The notes under the pieces are model-generated. The model was given only the letters and a program-made list of their open reading frames with translations. It searched no databases and was not told where the DNA came from. Made by a program: the position numbers and the translations under genes. A stretch of 48,517 nt of DNA, from positions 1 to 48,517 of the forward strand of contig CANRIA010000016.1 in the NCBI GenBank assembly GCA_947630555.1. Reading direction: 5' to 3'. This document shows, in pieces, positions 7,593 to 16,785 of this stretch (the stretch's first letter is position 1; the number at the start of each line of letters is the position of its first letter). This stretch comes from an uncultured Clostridia bacterium. Lineage in GTDB: Bacteria > Bacillota > Clostridia > Oscillospirales > Ruminococcaceae.

Positions 7593-8183
7593 ATGGAGTT
7601 AAAAGACAGTTCTATATACAAGTGCTTGACGGGCGGCAAAAAGCCTGTGGGCAAGATAATAGGCTACGCGTTATTGGGTATATTGATATTCTTTATTGTG
7701 TGGTCGATAGTGCTTGCGTTGTTTCTGACCGAGGCGAGCATGATAATAGGCGCGGTGATAGGTTTAGCGGCGGTTGTATTTTACATATGGCTTGCGAGAA
7801 AATGGGTGAAGAAAGCAAGCAAGGCTATTCAAAAGCGGCTGGATAAAGCAAACGCCATTTCGCCCGAGGAATACCAGCGGCTGGAATACGAGCTTTCTCA
7901 GACGGACTTTATGTTCAAGACGTTTTACTTTTTAAGCGATTATTTGTACATTCCCAAGGCGAGGCTTTTGATAAAGTATCTTGACATACAAAAGCTACAG
8001 CCTACTATACACAGCACAAACGGAATACAAGACTCGGTATGGATAGACCTTACGGACGAGGAAGACAACAAGTACAGATTCTACGTTAAAAAGTGGAAGG
8101 ATTACTTAGATTACAAGTATATGTTTGATGATATGCTCAACGCCAAGCGGCAGGAAAAATGGGAGCAAGAGCAAAGACAGTAA
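7593..8183 (+). CDS. Hypothetical two-pass membrane protein
   Basis: 196 aa, family not recognised. Two hydrophobic helices at about residues 22-46 and 49-70 are followed by a charged, helical cytoplasmic part with KKASKAIQKRLDKA and a Tyr/Phe/Lys-rich C-terminus. It starts 10 bp after pheS with a GAGG site and ends 20 bp before the restriction gene. It may be a native pheST neighbour or may have arrived with the restriction-modification genes; its base composition is closer to the host genes. Confidence 0.75.
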   Translation: MELKDSSIYKCLTGGKKPVGKIIGYALLGILIFFIVWSIVLALFLTEASMIIGAVIGLAAVVFYIWLARKWVKKASKAIQKRLDKANAISPEEYQRLEYELSQTDFMFKTFYFLSDYLYIPKARLLIKYLDIQKLQPTIHSTNGIQDSVWIDLTDEEDNKYRFYVKKWKDYLDYKYMFDDMLNAKRQEKWEQEQRQ

Positions 8184-8203
8184 TAAACGGGAGGAAACAG
8201 CTT

Positions 8204-9016
8204 ATGGACGATAACAAGAAAAAAGCAATAGAAATTATTGTAGATACTTCTATGTCATCTTTTGCTGACGGACTATTCAGCAGATATGAAAGCGAAGTTT
8301 CTCTTGATGACGGCGTGATAAACATGAAAAAGAACAATTGCTTTATTGCCGAGCTGGGTGAGGAGTTTATGTTCTACTCGGCGTTTGTGCGCAGTTTTGA
8401 CAGCAGTTTTGGCAATGTGCTTGAAAAGCTTGGGAACAGTATCGCGCAGTTGTCATATAAAGTAAAAGGCAACATAGATTCATTTATTTTGCCTGACCAA
8501 ACGCAAAGAATAGCCTCTGTTTTGGACAGTTATGTTGATCATGTATCTGAACCTGAAGTCTCACATTATTCTACGTTTGATGTTATTATCCCTAAAAATA
8601 CCGTAAGTTATGTGAGAACTCATAACACGGATAATTATTTTTACAGCCCCGATAAGAACGAGCATTATCTTATAGAACTAAAAGCTTCGGGAGATCTGGA
8701 CAATAAAAAGGCAAGAGCTGAAAAGTCGGCATTACTTGAAGAATATTTTTTGTTGAAAAATCTTCTGAGAGACGACAAGGACACAAAAATAAAGATATTT
8801 TTTGCCACGGCTTATAATAAATTCGGCGAGGGTAAAGAGTGGAAGCAGGAAAGGGTAAGACAATTTTTTGCTGATGAAGAACTGCTCATTGGCAAGGATT
8901 ATTGGAATTTTGTTTGTGATGATGAAGAGGGCTTTAATATAGTTTTCGGGCAGTACAAGCGGTCGGCGGTATACATTAAAGACTCTCTCAAAAAAATAAA
9001 GGATATGTATTTTTAA
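8204..9016 (+). CDS. Putative type II restriction endonuclease (TdeIII/MjaII-like)
   Basis: 270 aa. The segment HYLIELKASGDLDNKKARAE contains an E-x-K (IELK) core of a PD-(D/E)xK nuclease, and the DLDNKKARAEK run resembles TdeIII/MjaII-type enzymes (recalled; those cut GGNCC). The start at 8204 follows GGGAGGAAACAG. The partner methyltransferase starts 5 bp downstream. The gene is visibly more A/T-rich than pheS or pheT, which suggests horizontal arrival. The family assignment is less certain than the restriction-enzyme role, which rests partly on the adjacent methylase. Confidence 0.72.
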   Translation: MDDNKKKAIEIIVDTSMSSFADGLFSRYESEVSLDDGVINMKKNNCFIAELGEEFMFYSAFVRSFDSSFGNVLEKLGNSIAQLSYKVKGNIDSFILPDQTQRIASVLDSYVDHVSEPEVSHYSTFDVIIPKNTVSYVRTHNTDNYFYSPDKNEHYLIELKASGDLDNKKARAEKSALLEEYFLLKNLLRDDKDTKIKIFFATAYNKFGEGKEWKQERVRQFFADEELLIGKDYWNFVCDDEEGFNIVFGQYKRSAVYIKDSLKKIKDMYF

Positions 9017-9020
9017 TGCT

Positions 9021-9752
9021 ATGATAAATGTTAAAGACTTGGAAAAGTGTCTGATAATAGAGAATGATTGCTTTGAGGTACTTAAAGAAATACCCGATCA
9101 CTCTATAGATCTGATACTTACAGACCCGCCGTATAACCTTGCAAAATACAGCACGGGGAATATGCATTTTGATTGGAGAGCGGACAGAATAAACGATCTT
9201 CAGCCGTGGGATCTAACGGCGCTTGACCCAAGTGAGCTTGTGTCGGAATTTAAAAGGATACTTTCACCGAGAGGAAATATTTTTATTTTTTGCTCATATA
9301 ATCTCATCGGCGAATATCACAAGGCTTTTGACCCTGTTTTTGATACTTTTCAGTTTATGGTATGGCATAAAACGAACCCTGTGCCAAATTTCAGAAAGTC
9401 ATCTTTTCTGAACAGCTGTGAACTGATAGTTGCTTGTTGGAACAAAGGGCATACATGGAATTTTACTTCACAAAATGATATGCATAATTTTATTGAATGT
9501 GGTATCTGCATGGGAAGCGAGCGCATAAAAGATGAACAGGGAAAAAATCTTCATGCTACACAAAAGCCGCTGGCTATTCTTGAAAAGATAGTAAAGATAG
9601 CATCTGACAGGTCGGACGTTGTGCTGGATTGCTTTAACGGAGTGGGTAGTACAGGAGAAGCGGCACTGAAATTAGGACGAAAATATATAGGTATTGAAAT
9701 AGATAAGAAATTTGTTGAGGCAACCAAAAAACGTTTAGAAAAGTATTGCTGA
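9021..9752 (+). CDS. DNA methyltransferase (DPPY class), R-M partner
   Basis: 243 aa. Catalytic motif IV LILTDPPYN is near the N-terminus (about residues 31-39). The SAM-binding FxGxG region (VVLDCFNGVGSTGEAAL) is near the C-terminus, the order of beta-group N6-adenine/N4-cytosine methylases. LHATQKPLAILEKIV is the usual motif X region. It should protect host DNA from the nuclease encoded just upstream. There is no strong ribosome site, so translational coupling to the nuclease gene is likely. It stops 23 bp before pheT. Confidence 0.9.
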   Translation: MINVKDLEKCLIIENDCFEVLKEIPDHSIDLILTDPPYNLAKYSTGNMHFDWRADRINDLQPWDLTALDPSELVSEFKRILSPRGNIFIFCSYNLIGEYHKAFDPVFDTFQFMVWHKTNPVPNFRKSSFLNSCELIVACWNKGHTWNFTSQNDMHNFIECGICMGSERIKDEQGKNLHATQKPLAILEKIVKIASDRSDVVLDCFNGVGSTGEAALKLGRKYIGIEIDKKFVEATKKRLEKYC

Positions 9753-9775
9753 AAGCTTGTAAGGAGAGGATTGTT

Positions 9776-12190
9776 ATGGATCTTTCAATGAGGTGGCTGG
9801 CAGACTATGTTGACTGCGATATGCCGATAAAAGAATTTGTTTCGGGGCTGACTATATCGGGCTCGAAGGTGGAGAGGTACGGAGAAGAGGGCGACTTTAT
9901 CTCTAACGTTGTTGTGGGTAAAGTGCTGTCTACTGAGCGCCACCCCGACTCTGACCATATGTTTATAACAATGGTAGACGTTGGCGAGGGCGAGCCTTTG
10001 CAGATAGTTACGGGAGCACAGAATGTGAATGTCGGCGACTATGTGCCGGTTGCAAAGCACAAGTCTACGGTGCTGCACGAGGGCAAGCAGGTGAAGATAA
10101 CAAACGGCAAACTGCGCGGCGTGGCATCGAACGGTATGCTGTGTTCGCTTAGTGAGCTGGGTCTTACCGTGCATGATTTTCCGTATGCTATCGAGGACGG
10201 CATTTTCATTCTTGGTGAGGACTGCGACAGAACTGTGGGAGAGGACATTCGCAAGGCGATAGGCTTTGACGACACGCAGGTGGAGTTTGAGATAACCTCT
10301 AACCGCCCCGACTGTATGTCAGTTATAGGTCTTGCGAGGGAGACTGCCGCGACGTTTGACAAGAAGCTCGATATAAAAGAACCCGTATTTAACGGCATTG
10401 ACGGCAAGATAGCGGACTATCTGAAAGTGCAGATACACGACCCGAAGCTGTGCTCAAGGTACATGGCAGGCATTGTCAAGAACGTAAAAATAGAGCCTTC
10501 GCCGCGGTGGATGAGAGAAAGGCTGAGGGCAAGCGGCGTTAGACCTATAAACAATTTGGTCGACATAACAAACTATGTTATGCTGGAGTACGGTCACCCT
10601 ATGCACGCGTTTGACCTGCGATATGTTAAGGGCGGAGAGATAAACATTCGTCACGCGCAAAAGGGTGAGAGCATTATGACTCTTGACGGCGTTGAAAGGG
10701 CGCTTTCAGAGGAAATGCTGGTTATTGCAGATGCCGAAAAACCTGCGGCTGTGGCAGGCGTTATGGGCGGCGAATACAGCGGTATCATGGACGACACGGT
10801 GACTGTTGTGTTTGAGTCGGCGTGCTTTGACGGGGCATCGGTACGCACGACCGCCAAAAAGCTGGGTATGCGCACGGACGCTTCGGCGAGATTTGAAAAG
10901 GGTCTGAACGCTCAGCAATGTGTTCCTGCTCTGATGAGGGCTTTACAGCTGGTTGAGATTCTTAAAGCAGGTGAACCGCTGAAAGAGATAATTGACTGCG
11001 ACTGCTCGGATCACACCCCTGCAAGTGCGCCGTTTGATGCGAAGAAGATAAACGCGTTCCTCGGCACGGATATTGCAGAGGAAGATATGATAAAGTATCT
11101 TGAAAAGCTTGAATTTGTGGTGAAGGACGGCAGAGCTTACGCGCCTTATTACCGTATAGACATAGAGAATATGAGCGACATTGCCGAAGAAGTTGCGCGC
11201 CTTTACGGCTACAACAACATACCTTCTCAGGTGATAAGGGGCACGGCGCAGGCTATGCTTACACCGAAGCACAAGTTTGAGAGGGAAGTTAAGAGGGTAA
11301 TGACGGCGCTGGGATACAACGAGATAACGACTTACTCGTTCATATCGCCAAAGTATCTTGATAAAATTTGCCTGCCTGCGGACAGCAAGCTGAGAAAGGC
11401 TGTTACTATAACAAATCCCCTTGGCGAGGACACCAGCATTATGCGCACGACCGCGCTGCCATCGATGTGCGAGATACTCTCGAAAAACTACAGCAACCGC
11501 AATGCGTGTGCGTATCTGTTCGAGCTGGGCAACGAGTATATACCCGTTGAAGGCGAGGAGCTGCCGAATGAGCCGCCGCGCCTGACGATAGGTTTTTACA
11601 GTTCTGACGGAAGCGACGATTTCTTCACTTTGAAAGGCGCGGTAGAAACGCTGCTTGACAGGGTAGGATGCTTTGATGTTGAGTACGAGGCTGCGGCGCA
11701 GGGCTGCGGTTTTGATGAGGTTTCGGCTTTCCACCCGGGCAGAGTGGCAGCTGCAAAGAAAGACGGCGAGGCGATAGGCATTTTTGGTGAGCTTAGCTTT
11801 AAGTGCTGCGAAAATTACGGCATAGGCACACGCTGCTATGCGGCAAAGATAGATCTTGACAGGGTTATGGCTATGTCAACATCTGAGAGAGTTTACAAGC
11901 CGCTGCCGAAATTCCCTGCGGTAACGCGCGATGTTTCGGTAGTGTGCGATGACGGCATACCCGTTGCAAGTCTTGAAAAGGCTATTAAAAATGCGGTAGG
12001 CAAGATACTTGAGAGCGTTAAGCTGTTTGACGTATACAAGGGCAAGCAGGTAGAGGACGGAAAGAAGTCGGTTTCGTACTCGATAGTAATGCGCTCGCAC
12101 GAGGGCACGCTTACCGATGAGCAGGCTGATGCGGCTATGAAAAAGGTACTGAAAGCCTTAGGCGAACTTGGCGCGAAGATAAGAGAATAG
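9776..12190 (+). CDS. pheT: Phenylalanine--tRNA ligase beta subunit
   Basis: 804 aa, full length. Order: tRNA-binding EMAP-like domain (about 40-150, with VVVGKVLSTERHPDSDHM), B3/B4 editing domain (about 205-400), B5 domain, catalytic-like core, and C-terminal ferredoxin-fold anticodon-binding domain (PKFPAVTRDVSVVCDD onward). The start at 9776 is set by AAGGAGAGGATTGTT; a longer reading frame at 9746 lacks such a site. Separated from pheS by 2.2 kb. How it is expressed (read-through or a promoter within the inserted genes) is unclear. Confidence 0.97.
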   Translation: MDLSMRWLADYVDCDMPIKEFVSGLTISGSKVERYGEEGDFISNVVVGKVLSTERHPDSDHMFITMVDVGEGEPLQIVTGAQNVNVGDYVPVAKHKSTVLHEGKQVKITNGKLRGVASNGMLCSLSELGLTVHDFPYAIEDGIFILGEDCDRTVGEDIRKAIGFDDTQVEFEITSNRPDCMSVIGLARETAATFDKKLDIKEPVFNGIDGKIADYLKVQIHDPKLCSRYMAGIVKNVKIEPSPRWMRERLRASGVRPINNLVDITNYVMLEYGHPMHAFDLRYVKGGEINIRHAQKGESIMTLDGVERALSEEMLVIADAEKPAAVAGVMGGEYSGIMDDTVTVVFESACFDGASVRTTAKKLGMRTDASARFEKGLNAQQCVPALMRALQLVEILKAGEPLKEIIDCDCSDHTPASAPFDAKKINAFLGTDIAEEDMIKYLEKLEFVVKDGRAYAPYYRIDIENMSDIAEEVARLYGYNNIPSQVIRGTAQAMLTPKHKFEREVKRVMTALGYNEITTYSFISPKYLDKICLPADSKLRKAVTITNPLGEDTSIMRTTALPSMCEILSKNYSNRNACAYLFELGNEYIPVEGEELPNEPPRLTIGFYSSDGSDDFFTLKGAVETLLDRVGCFDVEYEAAAQGCGFDEVSAFHPGRVAAAKKDGEAIGIFGELSFKCCENYGIGTRCYAAKIDLDRVMAMSTSERVYKPLPKFPAVTRDVSVVCDDGIPVASLEKAIKNAVGKILESVKLFDVYKGKQVEDGKKSVSYSIVMRSHEGTLTDEQADAAMKKVLKALGELGAKIRE

Positions 12191-12271
12191 TTTTATCTGC
12201 CTGAAATTTGTGCATATAGCAAAAATTATCAGCTTCAAAATATACAATTTGCAAAAATTTTTCAAAAGGTC

Positions 12272-12300
12272 TTGTTATTTAATTAAAAATAGTCTATAAT
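12272..12300 (+). promoter_or_regulatory. Promoter of ireB
   Basis: TTGTTA (12272-12277), 17-bp spacer, TATAAT (12295-12300), in an A/T-rich stretch 41 bp before the coding start. Confidence 0.75.
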
Positions 12301-12340
12301 ATAATCAGGAATAATCGCTTTGACAAAGGAGGCGGACGCT

Positions 12341-12586
12341 ATGCATGAACAGACTATGACATTTTCGGTAAATGATGACAAGGAAGCCGAGCTGAAGAAA
12401 AAGCTTACTATCATTTACGATGCGCTGAAAGAAAAAGGCTACAACCCGATAAATCAGATAGTTGGTTATATTTTGTCGGAAGACCCGACATACATAACCA
12501 CTTACAACAACGCGAGGAGTTTGGTGCGCCACATTGACCGCGACGACCTTTTGCAGGCGCTCGTCAAGTCGTATTTGAGCAATTAA
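12341..12586 (+). CDS. ireB: IreB-family regulatory phosphoprotein
   Basis: 81 aa. Matches the short UPF0297/IreB family: an N-terminal TMTFSVND segment with the Thr residues phosphorylated in Enterococcus IreB, then [22 protein letters not shown] and [14 protein letters not shown]. In Enterococcus it is a substrate of the Ser/Thr kinase IreK and lowers cephalosporin resistance. The start at 12341 follows AAAGGAGG. Usual neighbours (a Holliday-junction resolvase and a DUF1292 gene) are absent, so it stands alone. Confidence 0.92.
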   Translation: MHEQTMTFSVNDDKEAELKKKLTIIYDALKEKGYNPINQIVGYILSEDPTYITTYNNARSLVRHIDRDDLLQALVKSYLSN

Positions 12587-12600
12587 GCTGAACCGAAATG

Positions 12601-12640
12601 CAGACCGTGTACCTGTGGGTATGCGGTCTTTTTGTTTTTA
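12601..12640 (+). terminator. Intrinsic terminator of ireB
   Basis: GACCGTGTACC pairs imperfectly with GGTATGCGGTC across a short TGTG loop and is followed by TTTTTGTTTTT. Confidence 0.85.
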
Positions 12641-12883
12641 AGCAGCGTATCGCCTCACCCAAGTCGGTTTTTGCAGGCATCTTTCCGCCAATACGTCGTT
12701 GCCCTCCCTTGCCATACACAAAGTATGCCTGCGGTCGGTCGCCTAGTCTTGACGAAAATCTGCTCTGCAAAAACTGCTGCGCACCTCAACACCGAGGGGT
12801 TGAGGCGGCTCGGGTTCGGCTCTCCACTGCTATAAATAATTTCGAGGAAACAGCAAATAATATCGTTGAAAGGAGTTTTGAAA
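12641..12883. other. Gap without a gene before the deacetylase
   Basis: No coding sequence is supported. One clear inverted repeat, CCTCAA/TTGAGG, lies near 12785-12805. The reading frames here have no ribosome site and no recognisable protein. The AAAGGAG site for the next gene is at about 12868. Confidence 0.5.
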
Positions 12884-13753
12884 ATGAAGATAATTAGGAC
12901 TGCTTTGGCGATAGTGGGTGCGGCGGCTCTTGCAGGAATGGGCGCAGGTGCGGCAAAGAGCGCCGGACTTTGGAGCGAAGACTGCGAGAAATACATTCAG
13001 GCGGCTGAAAGTTATGTGCGCGGCGCTGTTGATGTTCTGGAAAATGTGAACAATGTGGGGCTGAGCAGTGAAAAGCACGGCTACGGTCAGGGCGTTATTG
13101 TTGACGGCGAGAACAGACCTGTTGGGGCAACAGATTTTAATGCGGCGTACTCGCAGTATGGTGCGTATGCTTTGAAAGACACTGACGAAAAGGTTATTTA
13201 CCTGACGTTTGACCAGGGGTATGAGAACGGATACACGGCGAAAATTCTGGACGTGCTGAAAGAAAGAGGCGTAAAAGCGACGTTTTTTGTGGTAGGCGAT
13301 TACGCGAAACGCAACGAAGAACTGGTAAAGCGCATGATTGACGAGGGGCACACGGTGGGCAACCACACGATGTCGCACTCCTCGATGCCCGACCTTTCGC
13401 AAAGTGAATGCGCGGAGGAGATAAACTCTCTGCACGATTATGTTAAAGAGCATTACGGCTATGATATGGCGCTTTTGCGGCCGCCTATGGGGGAGTTTTC
13501 TGAGGCTTCGCTAAAATACACGGCGGACTGCGGCTATGAGACGGTGCTGTGGAGCTTTGCATACGCTGACTGGGACGTGAACGCTCAGCCCGACCCTGCG
13601 CAGGCTAAAGAGAAGATAGTTTCGGCGGCGCACGACGGCGCGATATATCTTCTGCATTCGGTATCGCAGACAAATGCTGAGATACTGGGCGAGGTGATAG
13701 ACAGCTTGAGGGAAGAAGGGTATACTTTTAGAGAGTTAGAAGTAAGAAATTAG
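12884..13753 (+). CDS. PdaA-like polysaccharide (peptidoglycan) deacetylase
   Basis: 289 aa. N-terminal hydrophobic signal/anchor (about residues 5-25). NodB-homology domain from about residue 95: YLTFDQGYENGYT (motif 1; the TFDxGYENGYT form is typical of delta-lactam de-N-acetylases), HTVGNHTMSHSSMP (zinc His pair), LLRPPMGEFS (motif 3) and ending IYLLHSVS. PdaA removes the acetyl group of muramic acid in spore cortex formation; whether this bacterium sporulates is not shown. The start at 12884 follows GAAAGGAG. The last codons and stop (ELEVRN) come from 7-bp repeat DNA at 13736-13755. Confidence 0.88.
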   Translation: MKIIRTALAIVGAAALAGMGAGAAKSAGLWSEDCEKYIQAAESYVRGAVDVLENVNNVGLSSEKHGYGQGVIVDGENRPVGATDFNAAYSQYGAYALKDTDEKVIYLTFDQGYENGYTAKILDVLKERGVKATFFVVGDYAKRNEELVKRMIDEGHTVGNHTMSHSSMPDLSQSECAEEINSLHDYVKEHYGYDMALLRPPMGEFSEASLKYTADCGYETVLWSFAYADWDVNAQPDPAQAKEKIVSAAHDGAIYLLHSVSQTNAEILGEVIDSLREEGYTFRELEVRN

Positions 13754-14830
13754 AGGTTAGAAACAGCTTTGCGGTTTGCGTGAGGCTGTTTTCTATTAGA
13801 GGCAAGATAACGAGAGGCAAGAGGCAAGATGTGCGTTTTGAAAAGTTTGCGCAAAGCTGTAAAAAGCAAATTCTTGCTTCTTGCCTCTATCTAAACCGCA
13901 GGAATGAAAATCTGCCGCAGAGGTTGTTAAACGGTTTCTAACCTCTCACCTCTCACCTCTGGCTTCTAATAGGGCAAGATAACGAGAGGCAAGAGGCAAG
14001 ATGTGCGTTTTGAAAAGTTTGCGCAAGATTATAATTATCAATTTCTTGCCTCTTGTCTCTATCTAAACAGCAGGAATGAAAATCTGCCGCAGGGGTTGGA
14101 AAGAATATTTCTAACTTCTAACTTCTTACCTCTAATCTCTGATAGGATATTCTTCCAGCGGCGTGTGGGGGAGGCGAGAGGATTAGTGGGAGAGTGGGAA
14201 GAATGGAGAGAGGTAAGCTAGGCGGAGAGGTGAAATGTTTACGGCGGAGAGGCATGGAAGAATATTCTTCCAGCGGCGTGGGTGGGAAAGTGGTTTTAGG
14301 TGGTAGGGTGCGAGAGAATGAAACGTGCAAAGGCATGGCGGTGCGTTCTTGCCTCTTGCTTCTGACTAAACCGCAGGTGTGAAAATCTGTTGCAGAGGTT
14401 GGGAAAGAATATTTCTAACTTCTAACTTCTCACTTCTAACCTCTAGTGGCTGAATATTCTTCCAGTGACGTGTGGGGAGTGGCGCAGTTTATTTTTTGGG
14501 GAAGAATCAGAGAACGTGGTGCCGCGCTGAAATTGTGGCAGTGAGGTCTTGCCTCAGCTGCTAGAAGCAAGATAATTAGAGGCAAGAAGCAAGAAGTTTG
14601 GTTTTGTAAAGATTGCACTGAACTTTAAAAAGCAATTTCTTGCCTCTTGCTTCTGACTAAACCGCAGGTGTGAAAAGCCCCTGCAAACGCCGCAAAACCA
14701 TTTCTAACTTCTTACCTCTCACTTCTAACCTCTAGTAGCAGGGGGTTGGGAAAGAATGTTTCTAACCTCTAACTTCTCACTTCTAACCTCTAGTAGCTGA
14801 AAATTCTTCCAGCCTCCTTCCCTATAGGGT
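13736..14830. repeat. Repeat island I: 7-bp units and palindromes
   Basis: About 1.1 kb with no credible gene. It consists of heptad tracts of two kinds: AGAAGCA/AGAGGCA with its inverse TTCTTGC/CTCTTGC, and TTAGAAG with its inverse CTTCTAA. They are arranged as opposed arms around short spacers containing TTTGCGCAAA and CCGCAGG. Palindromic sites centred on GAATATTC occur at 14144-14162, 14256-14271, 14450-14465 and 14796-14812. Segments 14168-14275 and 14471-14590 are repeated almost exactly at 16042-16155 and 16155-16275. Confidence 0.85.
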
Positions 14831-14847
14831 GGCTAGTGAGCGGGTTA

Positions 14848-15339
14848 TTATATTATAGATTTGTTTGTGAAAAGCTCATCTGCAATATTTATAACCTTTA
14901 TACCCTGCCTGACGGCATATGCCATCGTGCTATATGCGCCACCCTTTTGGCGTTCCACATAGCAAACAACAAGGTCTGAACGGTCAACCATATTTCTGTT
15001 GCGTATCTGAATTGCTGATTTATAATGTGAATAGCAAGAACTTTCGCATATTTCTACTTCGTCATAGTATTTCAGAAAATCTTCATTATTGTTGTTGTAT
15101 TCAGCCTTCATATACGGAAGAACGAGAACATGAGCGGCATTTCCATAGCTTAGCTTTTTGGTTATTCGGCAGATAACAGATGAAACGAGTATGTCAAAAT
15201 CTCCGTCACGCCCGACAAGAAATTCTATATATTCTTTGCTTTTTACAATGCTTTCAATAAGAATTTCTAGCCGCTTTTCAATATCTTCAGACCGATATAT
15301 TACCCTATGACCGAAAAAGCTTATGGTGTATGTGTTCAT
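14848..15339 (-). CDS. SLOG-type (YpsA/DUF1273-like) nucleotide-binding protein
   Basis: 163 aa. Begins TISFFGHR, the glycine/His turn of the SLOG Rossmann fold. A conserved second half reads NRNMVDRSDLVVCYVERQ then GGAYSTMAYAVRQGIKVINI, the usual ligand-binding segment (DRSD..V.YV....GG). SLOG proteins bind or cleave nucleotides or nucleotide sugars, and several act in phage defence or nucleotide signalling. Cytoplasmic. AGGAGA precedes the ATG. It faces away from an XRE regulator across a 134-bp control region, suggesting direct regulation. The precise ligand cannot be told. Confidence 0.82.
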   Translation of the reverse strand: MNTYTISFFGHRVIYRSEDIEKRLEILIESIVKSKEYIEFLVGRDGDFDILVSSVICRITKKLSYGNAAHVLVLPYMKAEYNNNNEDFLKYYDEVEICESSCYSHYKSAIQIRNRNMVDRSDLVVCYVERQKGGAYSTMAYAVRQGIKVINIADELFTNKSII

Positions 15340-15370
15340 ATATATCTCCTATTTACTTATAGTGCTATAT

Positions 15371-15399
15371 ATTATACACCTAAATGTCCATAATATCAA
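15371..15399 (-). promoter_or_regulatory. Promoter of the SLOG gene
   Basis: On the minus strand TTGATA (15394-15399), 17-bp spacer, TATAAT (15371-15376). The left arm of an inverted repeat (AATGTCC, 15383-15389) lies inside the spacer. Confidence 0.82.
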
Positions 15400-15414
15400 G
15401 CCCGTGCGGACATT
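15383..15414. promoter_or_regulatory. Candidate XRE operator (inverted repeat)
   Basis: AATGTCC at 15383-15389 and GGACATT at 15408-15414 are exact reverse complements 18 bp apart. One arm is inside the SLOG promoter spacer and the other overlaps the likely -35 region of the XRE gene, so a single dimer could control both directions. This is inference from position and symmetry. Confidence 0.5.
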
Positions 15415-15441
15415 ATTTTATTGCCCGAAAATGTATATAAT
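15413..15441 (+). promoter_or_regulatory. Probable promoter of the XRE regulator gene
   Basis: TATAAT at 15436-15441 is a clear -10. The -35 candidate TTATTT (15413-15418) at 17 bp is weak. It overlaps the right arm of the inverted repeat. Confidence 0.6.
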
Positions 15442-15473
15442 AAAGTAAAGTATATATTGAGGGGCAGAAAGTT

Positions 15474-15779
15474 ATGGAAGTTGGAAAGAAACTGAAAAAG
15501 CTGAGAGAAGACAAGGGAATGTCGATGTATCGCCTTACGCAGATAACGGGCATATCGGGGCATCACATAAAGGGTATTGAAAACGGCACACGGCAGCCGA
15601 CCATTGAAACGCTGAACAGGCTGGTTTCGGCGCTGGGTTCTTCTTTGGCAGAGATTTTCAACGATGATACGCAGTGTACCTATCTTAACGAAAAAGAACG
15701 CCGACTTATCGAGAATTTCCGTGTGCTGTCAGATGAAAAGGGCGATGTTTTGCTTAGTTTAAGTGATGTACTTAAATAA
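15474..15779 (+). CDS. XRE-family helix-turn-helix regulator
   Basis: 101 aa. A Cro/CI-type HTH fills residues about 3-58 (LKKLREDKGMSMYRLTQITG, then GIENGTRQPTIETLNRLVSALG). The short acidic C-terminal tail (about 65-101) has no known ligand domain. It probably binds the inverted repeat in the intergenic region and controls itself and the divergent SLOG gene. The ribosome site is GAGGGG. The gene pair is bracketed by copies of the same repeat mosaic, so it may have been inserted as a unit. Confidence 0.9.
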   Translation: MEVGKKLKKLREDKGMSMYRLTQITGISGHHIKGIENGTRQPTIETLNRLVSALGSSLAEIFNDDTQCTYLNEKERRLIENFRVLSDEKGDVLLSLSDVLK

Positions 15780-16610
15780 AAACAGCTGCGAAAATAGCGG
15801 TTAAAGTTAGAACGGTTCTGCTTATTTGAGCAGAGCCGGTCGCTGTTAGAAGCAAGATAATTAGAGGCAAGAGGCAAGATGAGCGTTTTTATAAGTTTGC
15901 GCAAAACTGTAAAAAGCAAATTCTTGCTTCTATCTAAACCGCAGGCATAGTAATTTTGTGCTAGGTCGGGAAGAATATTTCTAACCTCTAACATCTAACT
16001 TCTTACCTCTAATTTCTGGCAGAATATTCTTCCAGCTGCGTGTGAGGGAGGCGAGAGGATTAGTGGGAGAGTGAGAAGAATGGAGAGAGGTAAGCTAGGC
16101 GGAGAGGTGAAATGTTTACGGCGGAGAGGTACGGAAGAATATTCTTCCAGCGGCGTGTGGGGAGTGGCGCAGTTTATTTTTGGGGGAAGAATCAGAGAAC
16201 GTGGTGCCGCGCTGAAATTGTGGCAGTGAGTTCTTGCTTCAGCTGCTAGAAGCAAGATAATTAGAGGCAAGAGGCAAGATGAGCGTTTTTATAAGTTTGC
16301 GCAAAACTGTAAAAAGCAAATTCTTGCTTCTTGCTTCTATTTGAACCGCAGGCATAGTAATTTTGTGCTAGGTCGGGAAGAATATTTCTAACTTATAACT
16401 TCTCACTTCTAACCTCTAGTAGGAAAAACCGTCACACCGCAAGGTATGCGCCGCCGACCATTTTTGGCGGCGAGGGCTTTTTAGATTCGCACAAAGTTTT
16501 TAGAGAACGGGAAGAAGCCTCGAAAAGGGTTCTTCGGCACTTGAACGACACTTGTGGCGGTCAACATGTGCGCTCCTGCGCGCTGCGAAAGCAGCAATTT
16601 TTTACAGAAA
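15780..16610. repeat. Repeat island II
   Basis: No credible gene. Starts with a stem-loop at about 15809-15842 (ACGGTTCTGCT against AGCAGAGCCGGT). A roughly 140-bp heptad element (15847-15980) is repeated 400 bp downstream (16247-16395). Palindrome sites lie at 16019-16036 and 16133-16148. Positions 16503-16600 hold a GAAGAAGCCTC..GGTTCTTC hairpin followed by a GCTGC-GAAA-GCAGC hairpin; the same pair of modules is at 21815-21908. Confidence 0.82.
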
Positions 16611-16676
16611 TACAGCTTCAAATTTGTTAAAAATATTGAAAATCTGCTATTGGGCAGGGTGGGTGAGTAAAAGACC

Positions 16677-16705
16677 TTGACATTCGGGGACGATGGTGTT
16701 ATAAT
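16677..16705 (+). promoter_or_regulatory. Promoter of the lipoprotein gene
   Basis: TTGACA (16677-16682), 17-bp spacer, TATAAT (16700-16705), 80 bp before the start codon. Confidence 0.9.
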
Positions 16706-16785
16706 GTCTTTAGAATGCGGCTGTATGCCCGTTCTTCGATTTGGTAAAGTCGGTCTTTGACCGTTGACAAGAGGAGGTCATTATT

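Noticed and set aside
12598-12897. Reading frame of 99 aa before the deacetylase
   Set aside because: Starts in the ireB terminator, has no ribosome site and covers the next gene's start region.
13754-14830. CRISPR array
   Set aside because: Repeats are 7-bp periodic and palindromic with irregular spacing. No uniform direct repeat with unique spacers and no cas genes.
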